This document shows, piece after piece, positions 15,571-20,431 of a stretch of DNA of 20,431 nucleotides. Made by a program: the position numbers and the translations under genes. The notes under the pieces are model-generated. The model did not search any database, was not told where the DNA came from, and saw nothing but the letters and a program-made list of their open reading frames with translations. Source of the DNA: a virus; IMG/VR virus record IMGVR_UViG_3300032285_002228, positions 1 through 20,431 of that record. One strand, written 5' to 3'. Every line of letters starts with the position of its first letter. The first letter of the stretch is position 1.

Positions 15571-16653
15571 TTATACTACTGATACTTTTTTTATCTGTGA
15601 TTTAGCCGATGGTTCTAAAGAATTTATGTAGCTAGTAGCACTACTATCAGTTCCAAATATACCTCCTGGTATATTAGTTCCTTTTTGTGTTTTTAACATC
15701 ACTAGCTCTTTTAAAGCTTTCATTTTCTTTTTATCATGCTTATACTTATCAATATATTTTTTGATAGTTTCAGGATCTAATGGCTTTTTCCAGTGCTCAG
15801 GATCTGTAAGCATTCCTCCAAATACTTTAGGATTTTCTTTATCTCTTTGTGCCCAAGCTGCGTCTAATTCATCTTTAGTAAGAGCCTCGTCTTTTTGAGT
15901 TTCTTTAGCTTTTTCTGTATGTTTATCAACTACATTTACTTGGTAGTCTTTTAAAGATCCGTCTTTCATTTCAATAGTGAAAGTACTACCAATAATTTCT
16001 TTTATTGTGCCTTCTCCATCAGGAGTATGCACTTCAGCACCTACATTATAAGTAGGATGCACATCTTCTTTAACTAAATCTTTTTTTTTAAGAGAAGAAA
16101 CAAGTTCATCAAGAACTGCTTCTTTCATGATCTCTACACCTTTTGGCTTACCTTTTTTATTTTCTTTAGTGCTAACTTTAGTATTAGCTTTATGGTGAGT
16201 ATGACCTTTAACTTTCTTCATTTCACGAGCCTTGTCATTAAAATTATCTTTTTTAACAGGTTCCATTTGAAGTTTAGAATCCTCTTTTTCTATCTCATCG
16301 GCATTAGCAAACATGTCCACTTCGTAGAAGTTTGGATCCTTTATTAAATTTTTAGCTGCTTTATTAAGAGCATTCACATAAGAATCATTAGTTAATTCTT
16401 TCTCTTTTGAAAGAATAGACTGAATTCCTTTTTTAAGAAAGTATGGATTAACAAGATCAACTGCTGGATCTATTTGTACATTTGCATCCATCTCACGGAT
16501 AATTCCTTTATTTTTAAGTATTTTTACGGCATCATCATAAGATGTTACATTAGTTACCCAAGGTAAATTAGTATCTCTACGAACTTCGTATAGAAATTTA
16601 TCACGGCTTACTGTTCCGGATTTATGCTTCTTATATAATTCTAGTGTTGTCAT
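15571..16653 (-). CDS. Lys-rich head-region protein with SH3/KOW-like segment (360 aa), family not recognised
   Basis: Residues 1-55 (TLELYKKHKSGTVSRDKFLY, then NLPWVTNVTSYDDAVKILKN) look like a compact conserved domain. Residues 130-180 are very Lys-rich and low-complexity (KKVKGHTHHKANTK). A segment near 200-243 (YNVGAEVHTPDGEGTIKEI...FTIEMKDGS) resembles a small SH3/KOW-like beta barrel: 'G-x-x-V-x-x-x-x-G-x-G-x-I' followed by 'V/I-x-x-x-D-G'. The C-terminal third is helical and charged (DKYKHDKKKMKALKELVMLK) and ends in KKVSVV. I infer a core or DNA-contacting internal head component from composition and from its place next to the protease; no enzymatic motif is seen. It begins 11 bases after a 41-aa gene, and the candidate promoter octamer ends only four bases before the ATG, so if transcription starts there the message would be nearly leaderless. 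Confidence 0.8.
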   Translation of the reverse strand: MTTLELYKKHKSGTVSRDKFLYEVRRDTNLPWVTNVTSYDDAVKILKNKGIIREMDANVQIDPAVDLVNPYFLKKGIQSILSKEKELTNDSYVNALNKAAKNLIKDPNFYEVDMFANADEIEKEDSKLQMEPVKKDNFNDKAREMKKVKGHTHHKANTKVSTKENKKGKPKGVEIMKEAVLDELVSSLKKKDLVKEDVHPTYNVGAEVHTPDGEGTIKEIIGSTFTIEMKDGSLKDYQVNVVDKHTEKAKETQKDEALTKDELDAAWAQRDKENPKVFGGMLTDPEHWKKPLDPETIKKYIDKYKHDKKKMKALKELVMLKTQKGTNIPGGIFGTDSSATSYINSLEPSAKSQIKKVSVV

Positions 16654-16665
16654 GCTTATAAATAT
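16654..16665 (-). promoter_or_regulatory. Candidate promoter octamer directly before the 360-aa gene
   Basis: ATATTTAT at 16665-16658 begins on the last base of the 41-aa gene's stop codon and ends four bases before the next ATG. The extended string TCTAATATTTATAA is shared with the gap at 6882-6940. The very short distance argues either for leaderless translation or against a promoter role for this copy. Confidence 0.3.
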
Positions 16666-16790
16666 TAGACTTTTCCTTGTCCACGATAGTTTCTTTCTTT
16701 TCTATCATGTTTATTAAAAGATTTCTTTGCAACTCCTTTTTTCTTTTTACCAAAACTAATTTTAATTAAACTACTTGCAGCTTTTGCCAT
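16665..16790 (-). CDS. Small highly basic protein (41 aa), family not recognised
   Basis: An open frame from ATG at 16790 to TAA at 16667-16665 encodes 41 residues. It opens MAKAASSLIKISFGKKKKG, continues VAKKSFNKHDRKERN and ends YRGQGKV. Fourteen of the 41 residues are Lys or Arg, so the peptide is very basic and could bind DNA or counter the acidic scaffold. Its position among head-core genes, between a LAGI-tagged protein and the 360-aa protein, and its tight spacing (16 bases after one gene, 11 before the next) support a real gene. T4 has small prohead-core genes (67, 68) in the same portal-to-protease interval, but I see no sequence match. From memory, short basic proteins ending in a YRGQG-like motif recur in related phages; I cannot verify this here. 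Confidence 0.7.
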   Translation of the reverse strand: MAKAASSLIKISFGKKKKGVAKKSFNKHDRKERNYRGQGKV

Positions 16791-16806
16791 GACTAATTAA
16801 TTTTTA

Positions 16807-17739
16807 TTATTTTATTGTTGCAGCTCTTCTTTCTATTTCAGCTTTGTCCATATATGGATTAGTTTTAGAATCTTGCCCTCTTAACTTTGCAATGGCTTTA
16901 TCAATTCTATTTAGATCACGTCCATATCTATCAGCGATTGGCCCACCTTCTGGCTCCGCCTCTTGTTCCATATCACTCATTAATTCAGCTCTGTGCTTTA
17001 AAAGTACTTTTATCTTTTCAGCATTTTTAATAGCTGGTGATATTGCTGGTTTTGATGATATTGAAGCTACTGGTTTTGGAGCATCTTTTTTAGCTCTCAT
17101 CGCCATTAAAATAGGATCGTTTCTATCTAGTTCTGATAAATTTTCATCATCTGATTGTGATGCCAATACTTTTGCGAAAGATCTAGCGTCATGTACTGGC
17201 TCTCCATATAATTCTACCGTTGGTTCATCATAGTCATCTGATGTATTTATACGAATTGCTCCATCTTGATAATCTAAATCAAGTACTAATGTACTATAAT
17301 TTTTACCTACTGCTGTGCCACCTCTTATTCCTTTACCTGCTTTTTCTGCCCAACCTGCAACTTTATTTACAAGAGAAGATATACCTTTTCTTTTTGCAAA
17401 ATCTTTTATATTACTTGGTACATAAGCTTCACTTATTTCATCTTCTTCAATAGGACCATGATCATCGTCTGGATTATCTGATCCATAGTCATCGTCGTCA
17501 TAGAATGAATCAGCTTCCTCAGCATCTAGCATATCATTAACTATATCCGCCATTTCATTGAAAGCACCTAATAGCCCTTGTTTTGAAGCTGTTGGTATAG
17601 TAGAATCTGTTGATATATTACGATTTAAATTACTAAGTATAGCCTCTAATTTTTCAGCTGCTGATTTAGAACTAACCTCGTTAATATTCTCTTTAAGTAG
17701 ACCTGCTAATTTTTGTAATTGATATTTTTCGTTTTTCAT
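16807..17739 (-). CDS. LAGL-tagged acidic prohead-core protein candidate (310 aa), family not recognised
   Basis: The N-terminus KYQLQKLAGLLKE carries the tag seen in the 151- and 198-aa proteins, with a protease-type site LKE|N at residues 15-18. A second consensus site, ISE|A (102-105), closes an acidic linker (FYDDDDYGSDNPDDDHGP) and may release the rest of the chain. Residues 108-190 (SNIKDFAKRKGISSLVNKVA, then YSTLVLDLDYQDGAIRINTS, then VELYGEPV) look like a folded alpha/beta domain. The C-terminal 90 residues are helical and charged (KIKVLLKHRAELMSDMEQEA). I infer a prohead-core or packaged internal protein processed by gp21. The ATG overlaps the preceding stop as TAATG. Confidence 0.75.
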   Translation of the reverse strand: MKNEKYQLQKLAGLLKENINEVSSKSAAEKLEAILSNLNRNISTDSTIPTASKQGLLGAFNEMADIVNDMLDAEEADSFYDDDDYGSDNPDDDHGPIEEDEISEAYVPSNIKDFAKRKGISSLVNKVAGWAEKAGKGIRGGTAVGKNYSTLVLDLDYQDGAIRINTSDDYDEPTVELYGEPVHDARSFAKVLASQSDDENLSELDRNDPILMAMRAKKDAPKPVASISSKPAISPAIKNAEKIKVLLKHRAELMSDMEQEAEPEGGPIADRYGRDLNRIDKAIAKLRGQDSKTNPYMDKAEIERRAATIK

Positions 17740-18467
17740 TATAGCTCTTTTATCTTTTTATAAGCTTCTACAACTGATGATTTTATTTTTTCCATAAGAC
17801 GGTTTGTTGGAGCATTTCCTGTCTCATGTAACTCTAATTTTAATTTAGAAGCATATTCTAATATAGCATTTACTTCTTTTAGCTTCTTATTTGCTAACTT
17901 AGCGGCCTCATTAAATTGCTGAGACTTATTGCGTTTAGTTATTTCTGTTTTTATTCCCTCTTTTAAAGGCTCTTTTAAATACTCAAATAATTGCTTATAA
18001 ATAAAACCTCCTTTTGAAGGACGATTAGGTACCGAGGGTGCATCTTTCCATCCCCATTTATCTTTCATATATACTTTAGCATGCCCTGCAGCATATTTAG
18101 GCTCTACATCTTTTACTTCATTTTCCTCTTTTACTTTTTTTACATATCCAGCTTTATATACTTTTTCAGGAACATCTAGACCGGCTAAATAAGCTTCTCC
18201 AGATCCTGTTACAGATCCTTCCTCATCTACTTTTTTTACAATATCGGTCATATTAAATCCCGTACTAAAAGCTAAATCTTCAAATTGAGCAAATGTCTGA
18301 GCATCTAGGGAATAATATTCTCCATCATTTTCTAATTGATCGTAAAATTTGGTATTTAATAAATTATCTAATTGAGGATCATTTGTAGAAAATAATACCC
18401 TATCATGTTGGCCTTCAAATTCTTCTCTAAGACGTAAAGTAGAAAATTGTTGATTAAATTCTTTCAT
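17739..18467 (-). CDS. Unknown head-region protein (242 aa)
   Basis: The family is not recognised. The protein starts MKEFNQQFSTLRLREEFEG and has a first globular part (residues 20-100, with GSGEAYLAGLDVPEKVYKAG near 87-106). A middle part contains KDKWGWKDAPSVPNRPSKGG and then FIYKQLFEYLK. A Lys/Glu-rich C-terminal helix region (170-242) probably forms a coiled coil. Sites such as LKE|G near residue 170 could be cut by the prohead protease. It is linked by TAATG overlaps to both neighbours, so it is probably co-translated with the 283- and 310-aa proteins as part of a head-core set between portal and protease. It has no signal peptide or membrane segment. Confidence 0.8.
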   Translation of the reverse strand: MKEFNQQFSTLRLREEFEGQHDRVLFSTNDPQLDNLLNTKFYDQLENDGEYYSLDAQTFAQFEDLAFSTGFNMTDIVKKVDEEGSVTGSGEAYLAGLDVPEKVYKAGYVKKVKEENEVKDVEPKYAAGHAKVYMKDKWGWKDAPSVPNRPSKGGFIYKQLFEYLKEPLKEGIKTEITKRNKSQQFNEAAKLANKKLKEVNAILEYASKLKLELHETGNAPTNRLMEKIKSSVVEAYKKIKEL

Positions 18468-19318
18468 TATGCAGATCTTTTTAGCTCATCAATTAAATCT
18501 AGATACTGAAGGATTCCAGTAATTATCTCGTCTTTAATAGTTTGGTTCTCTTTAATAGGGGTAACAAACTTAAGTACTTCTTCTAATTTAATTTTTACAA
18601 CTTGATCTTGAGTAGATTCTTTTAATAATACTAATTCTGATTTAATTGTCTTTAATTGTTCATTTAAATAAACTCTTAAATTTTTTGTATCAGAAATATT
18701 AGTAATATATTCTTTTAGTACTTCTTTTTGCTTTTCAGACATATTTTGATACTTGTTATTGAATTTTTCTACAAGTATTTTATATGCTAATAATCTGATT
18801 TCTTTATCCTCTTTCATAAACTCCTGAATCAGTGACTTAGGAGCTTTAGAATCATCTAGAGGTTTGTCTGATAAGTGTTCTAAAAGAGTTATTTTATTTA
18901 GAATCAATTGTTTTGTATCAACTGATGTGCTATTTTGTGATTCAAATATAGTATAAATTGAAGCAAATGGCTTATAATTTTCAATTTTAGCCTTAAAGAA
19001 ATTATCTAAATCATAATTAGCCTTAATCTCTTTAATTAAGTTATACTTTAACTTATTTATCTTATCGTGATCTAACTTATTATATTGTTCTATAATAGTA
19101 GAAATAAGGATCTCAGACTTAGCTTCAGTTAATTTTGGGCTAGAGGAAAATGTGCCATAAAGACTATATTCTTTTCCTAATTCTGTATTAGTAAAATACT
19201 TTTTTAAGATTTTAACAGCTTTTGAGTCCTGATTATTAATTAAATCAGACGTAGTCTGTCTAACTAGTAATTCGAATAAAATACCGGTATTACGATATTT
19301 TGAATGTTTTATAGCCAT
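18467..19318 (-). CDS. Unknown mostly helical protein following the portal (283 aa)
   Basis: The family is not recognised by function. The N-terminus is distinctive (KYRNTGILFELLVRQTTSDL, residues 7-26) and looks like the conserved core. Most of the chain is predicted helical, rich in Lys, Glu, Leu and Ile, with coiled-coil-like stretches near 70-110 and 190-260. A consensus prohead protease site, LTE|A, lies at residues 63-66, and LKE|S occurs further on. The position directly after the portal gene is where T4 encodes prohead-core proteins 67 and 68, but there is no visible homology. The gene has its own upstream octamer and an A-rich leader (CAAAAAAACT before the ATG), and overlaps the next gene as TAATG. 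Confidence 0.8.
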   Translation of the reverse strand: MAIKHSKYRNTGILFELLVRQTTSDLINNQDSKAVKILKKYFTNTELGKEYSLYGTFSSSPKLTEAKSEILISTIIEQYNKLDHDKINKLKYNLIKEIKANYDLDNFFKAKIENYKPFASIYTIFESQNSTSVDTKQLILNKITLLEHLSDKPLDDSKAPKSLIQEFMKEDKEIRLLAYKILVEKFNNKYQNMSEKQKEVLKEYITNISDTKNLRVYLNEQLKTIKSELVLLKESTQDQVVKIKLEEVLKFVTPIKENQTIKDEIITGILQYLDLIDELKRSA

Positions 19319-19355
19319 AGTTTTTTTGAATACTCTAGTAATAAATATCTATATA
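19319..19355 (-). promoter_or_regulatory. Gap with candidate promoter octamer after the portal gene
   Basis: Between the portal stop and the next ATG, ATATTTAT lies at 19348-19341 on the coding strand, 22 bases upstream of the start. The wider string TAGATATTTATT also occurs in the scaffold leader. There is no terminator-like hairpin here, so read-through from the portal is likely. Confidence 0.45.
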
Positions 19356-20431
19356 TTAATCTAAACCCTCAATTATATTCTCATCACTTAAAAGATTAGA
19401 CTCTTCAAAAAGTTTAACCTTTCTTCCAACTTTATTCATTTTGGAGAACATGCTCCTATTTTTTAAATATTCGGTCATTGTGTTTTCAAGCGCTAAAGCA
19501 GACCCGCCTTTAAAATTTGATTTCATATTATCTTCACCAGTTTCACTAGAATCCATTCTATCTGCACTACCAATAGGATCACGACCGAACGCAGACCTAT
19601 CAGTATCTTTAATTGAGCTAAAGCTTTTAGGACGTCCTGGTTTATTCTCATCGTAGCCATAAGGTGCATTAAGAACCTCGTCTTCTTTACCTCCATATAG
19701 ACTTGCTATTTGGTGTGGAGTTCCGTATGCTTGGCCTGATTCTGAAGGATCGTTTCCTTCTTCAGCAATTTGTTTATATCTAAAGTCCCTTTTCTTATCT
19801 TCAACTATTTGATCTTCAAGTTCTCCATATTGATCTTCTGAGAAATGGAATATCTTATCATAGATAAAGTCTCTTGGTAATAAAGATCCTTCCATTGCTT
19901 GTTTAGCAAGATCTATTTTCTCTTTGAATAATGCAATCCTTTCTTGATCGTAAATAATAGATGGATTAGTTAAGGAAAGAGTAAAATTAGCAGCACTTTC
20001 ATTTGTATATCCATGTGCATACAAATGTACTAATCCAATTTTAGTTAGTTCAGATATAAGAATTCTTTGAAGTCTTTCTACTGTTCTAGCAAAACGAATA
20101 TCTTCAGCAGCAAGTGTAGCTTTACCAGTTAAATCTTTTTCATAACCCATAAAAGCTTTAGGAATCTTAAGAGCAGCAAATAACTTCTCTCTAAAGTAAG
20201 CCACATCTTCAATACCATTATATTCTAGACCTTTAGCAGTATCTATTTTAGTAGATGTATCATTTCCTCTAACAGGAATAAAGAAATCCTCTAATAAATT
20301 TTGCTGATTGTATTTAAGATTATATTGACCTGTTTGAGGATCCATAAGAGGAGTTTTCTTCATCTTATTAATCATCTTTTGGATATAGTTATCTACTTCT
20401 GCTGGAGGAATTGCTCCTACGTTAACATAAA
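19356..20431 (-). CDS. 20: Portal protein (T4 gp20-like), N-terminus cut off by the window edge
   Basis: The frame is open from the right edge (first complete codon at 20429) to the stop at 19356, giving 357 residues; an internal ATG at 20375 is not the true start. The portal is the dodecameric ring at the head vertex through which DNA is packaged and ejected. Alignment by eye with T4 gp20: YVNVGAIPPAEVDNYIQKM (T4 YVDVGNMPARKAAEHMQ), the segment FFIPVRGNDTSTKIDTAKG with YNGIEDVAYFREKLFAALKI after it (T4 DYWLQRRDG...EVDTLPG...MEDIRWFRQALYMALRV), then IPKAFMG and a LTNPSIIYDQERIALFKEKI region. T4 gp20 has 524 residues, so about the first third is missing here. The C-terminal tail (MNKVGRKVKLFEESNLLSDE) is acidic and phage-specific. 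Confidence 0.93.
   Translation of the reverse strand, partial: YVNVGAIPPAEVDNYIQKMINKMKKTPLMDPQTGQYNLKYNQQNLLEDFFIPVRGNDTSTKIDTAKGLEYNGIEDVAYFREKLFAALKIPKAFMGYEKDLTGKATLAAEDIRFARTVERLQRILISELTKIGLVHLYAHGYTNESAANFTLSLTNPSIIYDQERIALFKEKIDLAKQAMEGSLLPRDFIYDKIFHFSEDQYGELEDQIVEDKKRDFRYKQIAEEGNDPSESGQAYGTPHQIASLYGGKEDEVLNAPYGYDENKPGRPKSFSSIKDTDRSAFGRDPIGSADRMDSSETGEDNMKSNFKGGSALALENTMTEYLKNRSMFSKMNKVGRKVKLFEESNLLSDENIIEGLD

Noticed and set aside
16844-17453. Plus-strand open frames of 129 and 77 codons
   Set aside because: They are antisense shadows of the 310-aa gene. One is a Leu/Tyr-rich artefact of its acidic codons; neither has a plausible start region or family resemblance.
20373-20375. ATG at 20375 as the start of the portal gene
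   Set aside because: The frame remains open upstream and the preceding codons (YVNVGAIPPAEVDNYIQK) match gp20, so this Met is internal.
1-20431. tRNA genes, integrase, attachment sites or insertion sequences
   Set aside because: I saw no cloverleaf-like segments, no transposase or recombinase motifs, and no terminal inverted repeats; gaps are too short and are accounted for by regulatory features.

Overview
The window is the structural (late) gene block of a T4-like contractile-tailed phage (myovirus morphotype). It is strongly AT-rich, and every gene I can support lies on the minus strand, so transcription runs right to left. T4-family relationships are readable from motifs: portal (gp20), prohead protease (gp21), scaffold (gp22), major capsid protein (gp23), and a block resembling gp13-gp14-gp15 (neck and tail-sheath stabiliser). 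Start codons are preceded by A/T-rich leaders with little sign of Shine-Dalgarno sequences, and the fibre proteins are the Ser/Thr/Ala/Tyr-rich kind. Both fit a phage of Bacteroidetes (Flavobacteria-like), probably aquatic. That host call is inference; nothing here proves it.

Layout in transcription order. (1) 20431-16665: C-terminal two thirds of the portal, three proteins of unrecognised family (283, 242 and 310 aa) and a 41-aa very basic protein. (2) 16653-13875: a 360-aa Lys-rich protein, the prohead protease, and two small proteins (151 and 198 aa) with N-terminal tags. (3) 13874-10851: a structured leader, scaffold and major capsid protein, closed by a clear rho-independent terminator. 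(4) 10760-7166: PhoH-like ATPase, then gp13-, gp14- and gp15-like genes, tightly packed with TAATG stop/start overlaps. (5) 7164-1: a 74-aa fibre-associated protein, a 993-aa repeat-rich fibre, a 257-aa LamG/concanavalin-like protein, and a second fibre of more than 1016 aa that runs off the left edge.

The genes form one head-assembly programme plus the host-recognition apparatus. The portal nucleates the shell, the scaffold and internal proteins form the core, gp21 cleaves core and shell, neck and sheath-completion proteins join head to tail, and the fibres recognise the host.

The most interesting observation is a shared short peptide, roughly (R/L)(M/F/W/L)Q(K/Q)LAG(I/L). It lies at the N-termini of three otherwise unrelated proteins (151, 198 and 310 aa) and at the extreme C-terminus of the scaffold. 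In each N-terminal case it is followed at once by a sequence matching the T4 gp21 cleavage rule ((L/I)-x-E, then a small or polar residue). This looks like a capsid-targeting tag analogous in logic, not in sequence, to that of T4 internal head proteins. A second system-level signal is an octamer, ATATTTAT read on the coding strand. I found it seven times, always in one of the short gaps between genes, including directly between the gp23 terminator and phoH. It is a candidate phage-specific promoter element. I saw no tRNA, CRISPR array, integrase or insertion sequence.
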